From Symsagittifera roscoffensis (Eukaryota; Xenacoelomorpha; Acoela; Convolutidae), in NCBI RefSeq assembly GCF_963678635.1, contig NC_087063.1:53149074-53213073 (forward strand): DNA of 64,000 nt, in the 5' to 3' direction. This document shows, one piece after another, positions 19,608 through 28,437 of the stretch. Numbering within the stretch: the stretch's first letter is position 1; each line of letters begins with the position of its first letter. The translations under genes and the position numbers were made by a program. The notes under the pieces are model-generated. The model saw only the letters and a list, made by a program, of their open reading frames with translations. It was not told the origin of the DNA and searched no databases.

Positions 19608-20768
19608 CTAATTCTGCGGTACGCACCAGTCCTCCGGAGATGGGACATGAGGCTTCAGATTTTCATAATGCGCTGCTTGCCCCGTACTCAAGCGGTAGAA
19701 CCGTCCCTGCTGGTGTACTTCTGTGATCATGAACGGTCCTCGCCTTTTCTTGAGAAGTTTTTTGGTCCCCTTGGAAGGTATAACATTCTGGAACACCCAG
19801 ACGTATTGACCCTCTGCATACGGTTTAGCTTGTAGTATCTTCTCATCATTTTTCTTCCACTGCCTCATTTGTGCTTGCGCCGTGTACATCCTGCAGAGCT
19901 CGTTCAGTTCCTGTTGTCTCTTCATCGCTTCCTTCACATAAGCTTGAGGTGACGCCTTTTTCTTTTCGTATTCTGGGTAAAAGAACGTTAGGGGCATTGC
20001 TCTCTCCTTGCCCAATAACATCATGAAGGGACTGATTCCTGTTGTCGAGTGTTGCGTGCTGTTGTACGCCCCGACCACTTGCGGCAGATATTTATACCAG
20101 TCTGTCATGTATCTCGAGCAATATACCCTCAGCATGTTCACCAACGTTCTGTTCTGTCTCTCCACTAACCCGTTAGTCTGAGTATGGTAAGTCGTTGAGT
20201 GCGCTTGAGCAATGTGTGACCTCTTCATCAATTCTTTTGTCATGTCACCCACGAAGGCTTTCCCGTTGTCCGACTGAAATGTCATCGGACAACCATATCG
20301 TGATATCCAATGTGTTATCAAGTGGTCACAAGTCTCCTCCGCTGATGCTGTTTGACAGGGCACCGATTCTGCCAACTTCTCAAAGTGGTCTATTATGACC
20401 AGTATCTGGTTATATCCCGACACTGTCATGCAGATCTTCTGATGGTCTATCTGCACAACCTCGTTGAACTCCGAGCTCTCAACGGACTTGAGCGGGAACT
20501 TCTTCTTCCTTGGGTCTTTCACCTCTAGACATGCCAGACATGCGTTCACCCATCTCTCGCAGGCTTTTCTTAATCCCGGCCAATCAAACCTGTGTAGTAT
20601 TCTCTGTTGCACGTTGTCTATCCCTTGATGTCCCATTTGATCTTGTGATCTGAATAACACCTCCGTCTGGTACAACTGTGGTAGTATGATGAAGTTATGC
20701 TTGTGTAGTATCTTCTCCTCATCTTTTCTCCTGCATGCTACCACCCCATCAGCTGTATGATAGAGCAA
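19608..20768 (-). CDS. Copy B integrase (DD35E) with GPF module
   Basis: Retroelement integrase, which joins element DNA to the host genome. The zinc-binding part has His47 and CLAC (Cys77, Cys80), but the first His is Gln42 (SQDQMGH; copy C has SHDQMGH). Catalytic residues are Asp108 (QIDH), Asp167 (QSDNG) and Glu203 (LVERQ), with 35 residues between the last two. A GPF module (KKRRGPFMITEV, about 341-351), typical of several Ty3/gypsy lineages, follows. The frame ends at a TAG that is TCG in copy C. The core looks intact; the missing His suggests decay. Confidence 0.88.
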   Translation of the reverse strand: MLYHTADGVVACRRKDEEKILHKHNFIILPQLYQTEVLFRSQDQMGHQGIDNVQQRILHRFDWPGLRKACERWVNACLACLEVKDPRKKKFPLKSVESSEFNEVVQIDHQKICMTVSGYNQILVIIDHFEKLAESVPCQTASAEETCDHLITHWISRYGCPMTFQSDNGKAFVGDMTKELMKRSHIAQAHSTTYHTQTNGLVERQNRTLVNMLRVYCSRYMTDWYKYLPQVVGAYNSTQHSTTGISPFMMLLGKERAMPLTFFYPEYEKKKASPQAYVKEAMKRQQELNELCRMYTAQAQMRQWKKNDEKILQAKPYAEGQYVWVFQNVIPSKGTKKLLKKRRGPFMITEVHQQGRFYRLSTGQAAHYENLKPHVPSPEDWCVPQN

Positions 20769-21151
20769 ACCCTTCCTTTCCTTGTAGAACTGACTGAAGA
20801 TCTTGTAGCTGTCTTCTTGCAGATCCCCTTTCTTGAGGTTGCTTGTCTGAGGGATCCGTCTGTAGTTCCCTGTCGCGGTGCCTCGTATTCTCTTCTGCCA
20901 ATTTCATTCATAGACTATCTTGGTCATCGCTGCTCTTCTCTGAGTCTTCATCCCATTCTTCACACTCCCGGACAAATTTCTTCTTCAGCATCTTCCTCTG
21001 CACTGTCCCTCTCCCCGGACTCTTGACCCAATCCCAGGTGCTCAGCCTCCTCCTTGAATGCTACCTTCTTCCTGACCATAGTCCTCTCAAGTATGTCCTC
21101 AGGGATCCTCTCAACCAATGACTGCACGACTTCACTTCCATCAGATATCCT
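20769..21151 (-). pseudogene. Copy B RNase H-integrase linker, internally deleted
   Basis: This region matches the N-terminal 225 residues of copy C's integrase frame (44419-45879) but lacks about 330 bp of it around 20850. It includes acidic sequence (ECEEWDEDSEKSSDDQD in C). Stops break the reading in B. No enzyme domain lies here. Confidence 0.5.
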
Positions 21152-22222
21152 TTATTTCGAGTCCTCTCTACCATCCGCCTTTCTTCTCAATATCGTGACC
21201 TCTGGTTCTTCTGTACCCTTATCTTGTACCACAGGTTTATCGTCTGCCAGTTTCTCGAGTAATCTCATCAAGTCTTCATTTATCTGTCCATCTCCCGTTT
21301 CTACTTGGTTGAGATCATAGCATTTTGCCTTGAGCGTCTCCCTCACAATTTTTGACTTGAGCATTATCCCCATTGGCATCCCACGGGTCTTTTTCAAGAT
21401 TATTTTCTCTGGACGTTCCTTTGGTAGTTCGGGGTGATCCTCAATGGGTTTGCTAGACTTGTCGAACCATCTTGTGAGTGGAAGGCTATCACACGTTTCC
21501 TTATCCATGAAGGAGAAACCATCTTTGATTTCTTGCTTATCCGCCTCCCTCTGTTCCTGTCTCTCGTAGAACTCCGTCTTCTTGCTCAAGCTGTCGGCAT
21601 TTTGATGTTTGTCTCTCGTCCTATGCTCAATTATCATGTTGTATCCATCCAGGCGAACTATCCATTTCCTTATGTAGCTTTGATCCATTGAGTACGTTTT
21701 CAACCAGCTGAGTGCACTGTTGTCGACTCGTAACTTGAACGGTTCGCTGCCTAGGTATGCCCTGTATTTCTCGACAAAGGTAACCACCGAGAACATCTCT
21801 GCTTTCGGCGCCCCGTACTTCATCTCCGTATCACTTAAGACTTTACTCTCGTATGCTATTGGTCTCAAGACTGTCTTCCCATTCCACTCCTGCTCTTGAT
21901 GGAGAATGCCAGAAATCGCTACTACCGATGCATCCGTGTCCAGCACGTACATTCCCTTTTCCGTTGGCATCCCCAGCACCGGTGCTTCGCACAACTCCTT
22001 CTTTATTCTCTGGAATGATTCTTCCCCTGCGTTGTTCCACGTGAACTTCTTGCCTTTGTGCCTCATCAGGTGTTGCATCGGGTACACTTTGTCCGCATAG
22101 CCCTTGATGAACTCCCTGTAGTAATTCGCCAAACCCAAGAAGCTCATCAATTGATGTTCCGTTATAGGCCATTTCCACGTCAGAACCGCTTCAACAGCAT
22201 CTCGAGTCCTTGAGTTTTTCAC
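21152..22222 (-). CDS. Copy B RT connection, RNase H and downstream linker
   Basis: A 356-aa frame begins in the RT connection domain (HQLMSFLGLANYYREF). RNase H follows with the expected acidic residues: LDTDAS, KAEMFSVV, LRVDNSALSW and HQNADSLSK. RNase H removes the RNA strand during reverse transcription. After it comes a long linker (EFYERQEQREADKQ, ADDKPVVQDKG) leading to integrase. A deletion of about 50 bp near 22200 joins it wrongly to the RT remnant. Confidence 0.8.
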   Translation of the reverse strand: MKNSRTRDAVEAVLTWKWPITEHQLMSFLGLANYYREFIKGYADKVYPMQHLMRHKGKKFTWNNAGEESFQRIKKELCEAPVLGMPTEKGMYVLDTDASVVAISGILHQEQEWNGKTVLRPIAYESKVLSDTEMKYGAPKAEMFSVVTFVEKYRAYLGSEPFKLRVDNSALSWLKTYSMDQSYIRKWIVRLDGYNMIIEHRTRDKHQNADSLSKKTEFYERQEQREADKQEIKDGFSFMDKETCDSLPLTRWFDKSSKPIEDHPELPKERPEKIILKKTRGMPMGIMLKSKIVRETLKAKCYDLNQVETGDGQINEDLMRLLEKLADDKPVVQDKGTEEPEVTILRRKADGREDSK

Positions 22223-22775
22223 ACTTTGATCGTTTGCATCTTAGTCCCGATCTCTTCATGCAGTCGAACACCTCGTCCAGTCGTTCGATATGATCCTCTA
22301 CTGTCGGCGTCGCAATTACCACCTCATCCACGTAGCACATTACCGGGTTTCCGTACTTCTTTGTTACACCGATCAATACGTGTGCCATCAATCATTGAAA
22401 TGTGGCCGTGGCGTTGCAAAGACCAAAAGCCATCCATTTCCATTGAAACATCCCCAGCTCGCAGACAAACCCTGTCTTGTCCCTGTCCTGCTTCCTCAGT
22501 GGTACCTACCAAAAAGTTGATCATAAATCAAGAGTCGTAAAAAATTTTGCGTCCCCCAACTTCGAGAGGCTCTCATCTGTTCTAGGTATGGGATAGGCAT
22601 CCTTAACCGTGACGGAGTTCAGATACCGAAAGTCGCAGCAAAACTTTAATTGGTCTCCCTTCTTTTTAGCCATCACTTTTCCACACGCCCGCGGTGATTT
22701 GGATGGTTCTATCATATCATACTCTAGTAAGGTCTCTATCTCTTTTCTACATACATCCGATTTGGGTGGGGTCAT
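22191..22775 (-). pseudogene. Copy B reverse transcriptase remnants
   Basis: Pieces at 22521-22775 (KPSKSP-type fingers, LKFCCDFRYLNSV, TLDL) and 22191-22391 (CYVDEVVIATPT) are parts of the RT. The catalytic YVDD of copy C is YVDE here, and the two pieces are separated by stops and frameshifts. RT activity is therefore lost in this copy. Confidence 0.8.
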
Positions 22776-22967
22776 ACGCCTCGCCCCTCCCTATGCGGCA
22801 CCGCGGTCTCTTCAAGCTCTATTTCATGTTCAACAAAATTACAACATCAAATATCTGCCTTATGTCTCGAAAAAACGTCCTGATTCCTCTCTAGTACATC
22901 CTTGATGGCTTCGAGCTGTTCATCCGTTACCTTGCCCCTCAAGTGCTTTATTTCAGGTAAAATTTGT

Positions 22968-24151
22968 TTATCCATTTCCTTTTCCTCTAGTGTGGGTGTT
23001 TCTGGGTGTTACCCTCCTACTCAAGAATACCGGCGCTTTATTCTCATTTGCCGTTATCAGATTTACCGGTTTAATTACGTACTTCCTATCCGGGTTCCGT
23101 ATCCGGAACATGGCATTGTTCAGATCAATCGCTACGTCAAAAATCCTGATGAAATCACTGCCTAAAATGAATTGGTCAGACTCATCTAGGTTCTCCACCA
23201 CAAGAAAGCTCATCCACAGGTTGCGGTCCCCTAGAATTAGGGCTATTATTGGTGTTCTGCCTAGTAACCGCAGCGCCCCTTTGTTTGCAGCTGACAGCCG
23301 TATTCTTGAGTCTACAAATTATCTTTGTCGAGGCCCATTCTCTCCCAAGTTTCGAATGGTATAACGCTCAAGACTGCTCCCGTATCAAGTAACTCGCGTA
23401 ACTGTGTCTTCTTGCCACTTATGTCAAGCACGTGTGCTGATACGTCCGCCTCCGTCCCGATGTGCATTGCATCCTCCTCCAACATGGCGCAGTGTCCAAT
23501 TGATCTCACTTTTGGTTCTTCCCTGCCCACGTAGATCTGTCCCGCTAAGTCTTTGTCACATGTTATCATAGTTTTCGTGTAGATGTTTATCCCATCTATG
23601 TTTAACTTCACCTCATGCGGACCATAGGCTTCCGTGTACCTATTCTCGACGCGGACTCGCTTGCTGCCGCCTCTTGTGAGTAGTGCCTTCAAGGCTCTAG
23701 AAGTTGTCTGCGGACTTATTGCACTTAAGTAATCTGCGTACACATCGATGTGCATTATTTTCTGGTCGCTCGGTTCACTCAGGTTTCTCGTTACTTCATG
23801 GCAGCCCACAGTGATTATTGACAGTATCCTGGCTCCGATCTTTGTTATGCCGAATGGCTTGCCAGTCAACATTTTTAGGGTGTTGCAATTTCCCCACCTT
23901 GTCGCTCCCACTTCGGCTTCTGGCATCAGCATCGACATACTTAACGTCTCATTCAACTTCTGCCTTTCGATTTCCTGCTTTAGTCGCTGCTCGATCTCTT
24001 TCGTCGCTAGATCTTGTTTCACTTTGTTGATGGCCCTCGCCGCTGCGTTTTCATAGTTTATTTCTGGTTTCTTGTTTTCGGCTTCTATGGCATTCTTGAC
24101 TTGCACTTGTCGGTAGTTCCGCACTCGGTGCCTCCGTGTTTTTTGTGTCAA
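22968..24151 (-). pseudogene. Copy B aspartic protease, split in two
   Basis: The 279-aa piece at 23312-24151 contains the linker (KVKQDLATKEIEQRL) and the active site LLDTGAVLSVIP (Asp at about 256). The second piece, 22968-23213, has MSFLVVENLDESDQFILGSDF. A small indel near 23310 splits them, and the C-terminal linker toward RT is largely deleted compared with copies A and C. Confidence 0.8.
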
Positions 24152-25205
24152 ACTCGGCTTGCCTGTTCCTCGTGTTCTGTACCGCCGCCAGCGCCAGCTT
24201 GTAATTGGGGTGACTTTGGTTCTTCACTGCCTCCCAAAACAACAGACAGTCCATCCTAAAAGGGCCCTCTTGATTGCAGAAGAAGCATCTAGCACCTATC
24301 TTGATGATCAGACCGCTGTAGAACTCATGTTCCTCATCCTGGCTCATATCTTCCTCATCGGGCGCGTATCCCAGACTCTTCATGCCTTGCTTGTACGTCG
24401 TGCAATCCGCCACATGATGATCCGCTGATCTGCAATTTGCGCATGACCTGCGATTGTCCATGTCGTCTCTAGGCTTGTACCATGATGACCTCTGTGGTTG
24501 ACTCCCCCCTTGCATGTTGCTTTACTCTGGGTACGAGTACTACTTTGGTTTCATCAAAATGTACTCCGTTGATTTTTACCTCATCTCTTCCGGCGTCGGT
24601 GCATTGTCTTTCGATAGTGTATAATATGTTGCTAACATTGTTCTCAAGTCGTCACTTTCAACCCCATCGATAAATTTTGAGGCGATGCTGAAGTTCCTTC
24701 TATTTGTTGATTCTTCGGGATCACTCCTTCTTCTCAAGCTCTCAAGATCATCCAGGAACCGATCGATTGATTCATCGTCCCTCTGTCTTCTCGTTTCGGA
24801 TCTCGTCATAGCCTGGTGACCCTTCATTCCTGATCCAAATCGGTTCAACAATATCTCGAAGATCTTGTCTGCAGTATCACGTTCCTCTTCCTTCTTTGCA
24901 ACTACACACTTTAACGCCGTGCCTTCTAAATTGCTGAGTATCGCTGTGCAGGCTTGTCTCTCGTCGTTCAAGTTGTCTTGTTCCAAATGTAGTCTCAGGG
25001 ATTCTACCCAAGTGTCGATGCATCCGTCTGAGACGTTTTTAAATTCTTTTGGCTTCTTGAAGGTTTTCCTGGATTTGTCACCTCCTTTTTCACTCTTGTC
25101 CGTGTTTCTCGTAGCGAACGCCTCCAGTGTCCTATTCATCGTCTCCCAGGTGCTAGCCAACGTCAGGTCCCACAATGTTGCTTGTTGTTGAATCCCCCGG
25201 ACCAC
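24051..25205 (-). pseudogene. Copy B Gag capsid-like region and zinc knuckles
   Basis: The 209-aa frame at 24576-25205 has the capsid-like block (CIDTWVESLRLHLEQD, RSETRRQRDDESIDRFLDDL) matching copy A. The 154-aa frame at 24051-24515 has CANCRSADHHVADC and CFFCNQEGPFRMDC. In the second knuckle the usual GH is GP, so the zinc-binding His is lost. A frameshift separates capsid from knuckles, and a 17-bp deletion (compared with C) near 24125 puts the protease in another frame. Confidence 0.8.
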
Positions 25206-25488
25206 TTCTCATAATTGCCTTTGCCCCACCTGTTCCTATGCTCGCTGCACCCCGGGGTAACGGTAACGGTGTTGACTCCCGCTTGTTCCGTTGTGGTTCC
25301 CCGAAATCGACTCTGTTTCCCTGCGTTCGATCTGTTACCGGCTTGTCTTGTGATGTAGAGTTTCTCAAGATGGCATCCAATTTGGCTTGTATGGCACATG
25401 AACTCTCAGCCTGATCTCTGCTCATTGTGTCCATTCTCGTCTCCAGACTCCCTAAATTGCTGTTCACAGTGCCATACCGTTGCTTCAT
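25153..25488 (-). pseudogene. Copy B Gag N-terminal/central segment
   Basis: A 111-aa piece with LGSLETRMDTMSRDQAESS and RNSTSQDKPVTDRTQGN corresponds to 49300-49689 in copy C. It lies in the leader's frame but is cut off from it by several stops. It is low in hydrophobic residues and probably a helical or disordered linker upstream of the capsid region. Confidence 0.6.
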
Positions 25489-25672
25489 TTCTTGAATGTC
25501 TTTTTTGATGAGCTTCTCTCTCTCTCCTTGTCCGTATCCTCTACTTTATCTGACATTTGTTATAACCTCTCTTCAGTTGCCTTCGCCAGATTGAAGCAGT
25601 GATCCAGGCTCTCGTGCATATTATATCTGATTTCCATTTTTTAGCAATTGTCGATCCTCTTCACTGCACTTC

Positions 25673-26413
25673 AGTTGTTTATCGATTTGTTCCAGCTTCG
25701 CCATCAAGTCACTCAGCTCAAGTAAAGGTGTTTTCTGCTGGTTAGATGTTGTCCCATTTTCTACTGTTGCATCATGGCTAGCTGTTGCTACAGGATCGGC
25801 ATGATCATCGTCTCGATTGTCCTATGTTGCTACTGCAGAAACCGTTCCAAATGTCTTGCCTTTCTCGGTCGTAGGTGCTATTTCAACATTCTCTCTTGGT
25901 TTTATTCCGACCATCAATGCAAGCCTCTCTGTGACCGACGTTCTTTTTGCATGAGAGTCATCCTTTATCGTTTCCGGCGTTTTGCTCGTTGTATCATCTG
26001 CAATGTCAATCGGCGAGAACTCCATCGTCTTCTTTTCTTGTTCTTCCACTTTCGGCATCGGTGTTGACTCTGTTGTTTCCCTCTCCACCTCGTCAACGAT
26101 CTGGTCTGGTGTCTCAAGATCAATTTCTGTAGCAGGTACCGTTCGTCCCTCTTCAGCGCTTAGTTTCGTTTTGTTCTCCTTTGCGCTTCTTGTGTTGACC
26201 ATGCTCACTGAAATTTCTTTCTCATTACTTTTTAGACCGACGGCATTGCTTTTCATTACGAAGAGTTATGATTAACTTTTGACTCTAGTACTCTCCTTTC
26301 TGCTATTGGTACCCTACTTCGCCTCATGGTTTTTATTCACAATTTTTCTTATTTACAATATTAATATTTACAAATTTCTATTCTAAGGCTGAAATTTTTA
26401 AAAGTGTTCCTAA
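25673..26413 (-). repeat. Left arm of a 741-bp inverted duplication
   Basis: This arm is the reverse complement of 27697-28437. Both arms are 741 bp and collinear, with only about three mismatches seen by eye. It covers the gag leader ORF and the AT-rich sequence before it. The 21-bp satellite lies between the arms. Confidence 0.9.
25822..26256 (-). CDS. Copy B Gag leader ORF
   Basis: A 144-aa open frame with VSMVNTRSAKENKTKLSAEE and an acidic Thr/Glu-rich middle. It ends at a TAG after TVSAVAT; copy C reads on (TVSAITTEDNQDD), so in the parent this was the N-terminus of Gag. The same sequence occurs inverted on the plus strand at 27854-28288 with one residue changed. No known domain was recognised. 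Confidence 0.6.
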   Translation of the reverse strand: MKSNAVGLKSNEKEISVSMVNTRSAKENKTKLSAEEGRTVPATEIDLETPDQIVDEVERETTESTPMPKVEEQEKKTMEFSPIDIADDTTSKTPETIKDDSHAKRTSVTERLALMVGIKPRENVEIAPTTEKGKTFGTVSAVAT

Positions 26414-26559
26414 TTTGCTTAAACAAAAAAAATTAGTTTTTGATCTTATTAGATCAGATTTTTCTTGATTTTAATCGTTCTAACCGGTCTTTTGAACTCT
26501 TCACTTAAGTTTTTGGATATTTCACACTGTCCCAATGCCTACCACTCCAGTGTTGGCTA

Positions 26560-27665
26560 CCTGGCACTGTCTCAAGACCCTTTTCGCTCAGATGTCGGAA
26601 CACTTCGCACGTCCCCAGACCTCTCGGTACCTTCCCAAGACTTTTTATTAGTGTCCCAAGACTTTTCTGTACTGTATCAAGACTTCGTGGTACTGTCCCA
26701 AGACCTTTTGGTACTGTCCCAAGACTCTGCGGTAGTGTCCCAAGACGTTTCTGTACTGTCCCAAGACTTTCTCGACTTGTCCCAAGACTTCTTGGTACTG
26801 TCCCAAGACTTTTCGGCACTGTCCAAAGACTTTTCTGAACTGTCCCCAGATTTTTCGGCACCGTCCCAAGACTTTTATGCACTGTACCAAGAATTCTTGG
26901 TGCTGTCCCAAGACTTCTTGGTGCTGTGCCAAGACTTTTTCACTCTTTCCCAAGACTTCCTGGTACTGTCCCAAGACTTTTCCGCTCTGTCCCAAGACTT
27001 TTTCACTCTGTCCCAAGACTTCCTGGTACTGTCCCAAGACTTTTCCGCCCTGTCCCAAGACTTTCTGGTACTGTCCCAAGACTTTTCCGCTCTGTCCCAA
27101 GACTTTCTGGTACTAGCCCAAGACTTTTTGCGCCCCTTCCCAAGACTTTCTGGTACTGTCCCAAGACTTTTCCGCTCTGTCCCAAGACTTTTCTGTACTG
27201 TCCCAAGACTTCTTCGTACTGTCCCAAGACTTCTCTGTACTGTCACAAGACTTCTTGGTACTGTCCCAAGTCTTTTCTGTACTGTCCCAAGACTTTTCCG
27301 CACTGTCACAATACTTTTTTGTACTGTCCCAAGACTTCTCTGTACTGTCCCAAGACAGTACTGTCCCAAGACTTCTTGGTACTGTCTCAAGACTTTTCTG
27401 TACTGTCCCAAGACTTTTCTGTACTGTCCCAAGACTTTTCCGTACTGTCCCAAGACTACTCTGTACTGTCCCAAGACTTCTTGGTACTGTCTCAAGACTT
27501 TTCTGTACTGTCCCAAGACTTCCTGGTACTGTCCCAAGACTTTTCCGTACTGTCCCAAGACTACTCTGTACTGTCCCAAGACTTCTTGGTACTGTCCCAA
27601 GACTTTTCTGTACTGTCCCAAGACTTTTTTGTACTGTGCCAAGACTTCACTGTACTGTCTCAAGG
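26560..27665. repeat. 21-bp satellite (CCCAAGAC/TACTGT units)
   Basis: About 50 diverged units of 21 bp, each with CCCAAGAC, a T-rich core and TACTGT. Because 21 is divisible by three and the unit has no stops, several frames stay open for hundreds of codons; these are not genes. The same satellite flanks copy C at 50.7-50.9 kb, next to the N gap. It therefore belongs to the element's 5' flank rather than to the locus. Confidence 0.92.
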
Positions 27666-27696
27666 CTTTTTGGTAACACTTTTAAAAGGAACACTT

Positions 27697-28437
27697 TTAG
27701 GAACACTTTTAAAAATTTCAGCCTTAGAATAGAAATTTGTAAATATTAATATTGTAAATAAGAAAAGTTGTGAATAAAAACCATGAGGCGAAGTAGGGTA
27801 CCAATAGCAGAAAGGAGAGTACTAGAGTCAAAAGTTAATCATAACTCTTCGCAATGAAAAGCAATGCCGTCGGTCTAAAAAGTAATGAGAAAGAAATTTC
27901 AGTGAGCATGGTCAACACAAGAAGCGCAAAGGAGAACAAAACGAAACTAAGCGCTGAAGAGGGACGAACGGTACCTGCTACAGAAATTGATCTTGAGACA
28001 CCAGACCAGATCGTTGACGAGGTGGAGAGGGAAACAACAGAGTCAACACCGATGCCGAAAGTGGAAGAACAAGAAAAGAAGACGATGGAGTTCTCGCCGA
28101 TTGACATTGCAGATGATACAACGAGCAAAACGCCGGAAACGATAAAGGATGACTCTCATGCAAAAAGAACGTCGGTCACAGAGAGGCTTGCAATGATGGT
28201 CGGAATAAAACCAAGAGAGAATGTTGAAATAGCACCTACGACCGAGAAAGGCAAGACATTTGGAACGGTTTCTGCAGTAGCAACATAGGACAATCGAGAC
28301 GATGATCATGCCGATCCTGTAGCAACAGCTAGCCATGATGCAACAGTAGAAAATGGGACAACATCTAACCAGCAGAAAACACCTTTACTTGAGCTGAGTG
28401 ACTTGATGGCGAAGCTGGAACAAATCGATAAACAACT
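27697..28437 (+). repeat. Right arm of a 741-bp inverted duplication
   Basis: This is the mirror of 25673-26413. Its outer end joins fragment E sequence at 28437/28438 in mid-element. The join is not an element terminus, so it is a rearrangement breakpoint. Confidence 0.9.
27854..28288 (+). CDS. Inverted copy of the Gag leader ORF
   Basis: A 144-aa frame identical to the copy B leader except for one Leu/Met change (RLAMMVG against RLALMVG). It is on the plus strand, detached from the rest of gag, and followed directly by fragment E in the opposite orientation. It is a by-product of the inverted duplication and not expected to be functional. Confidence 0.55.
   Translation: MKSNAVGLKSNEKEISVSMVNTRSAKENKTKLSAEEGRTVPATEIDLETPDQIVDEVERETTESTPMPKVEEQEKKTMEFSPIDIADDTTSKTPETIKDDSHAKRTSVTERLAMMVGIKPRENVEIAPTTEKGKTFGTVSAVAT

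Larger units (their letters stand above)
9117..26413 (-). mobile_element. Copy B: giant Ty3/gypsy-type element with macro and SGNH modules
   Basis: This is the most complete copy in layout. From right to left it holds gag leader, gag, protease, RT, RNase H, integrase, an acidic tail, a macro-domain frame, coiled coil, SGNH hydrolase, a second SGNH-like segment and a long unrecognised C-terminal half ending at a TGA at 9117-9119. Coding sequence spans about 17.1 kb. It is inactive, with several deletions, stops and frameshifts in nearly every module. Its 5' side abuts the 21-bp satellite and an inverted copy of its own gag leader. LTR ends were not identified. Confidence 0.8.

Noticed and set aside
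1693-24515. Programmed +1 frameshift between gag and protease, suggested because A, B and C all show protease in the same relative frame
   Set aside because: Alignment shows the shifts have different causes: a 17-bp deletion in B near 24125, an 8-bp loss in C near 49180, and a different break in A. In the parent the two were probably one frame; the shared register is coincidence.
9117-26413. Interpretation as a Penelope-type terminon (giant rotifer telomeric elements that can carry esterases)
   Set aside because: The RT is accompanied by protease, RNase H and a DD35E integrase in Ty3/gypsy order, and there is no GIY-YIG nuclease or telomeric repeat.
26465-27732. Open frames of up to about 400 codons on both strands (repeats such as LSQDFSV, GTVPKSL, YCPKTF)
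   Set aside because: They are the 21-bp satellite read in frames that cannot meet a stop, because 21 is a multiple of three. Every frame is low-complexity and there is no start, end or conserved protein.
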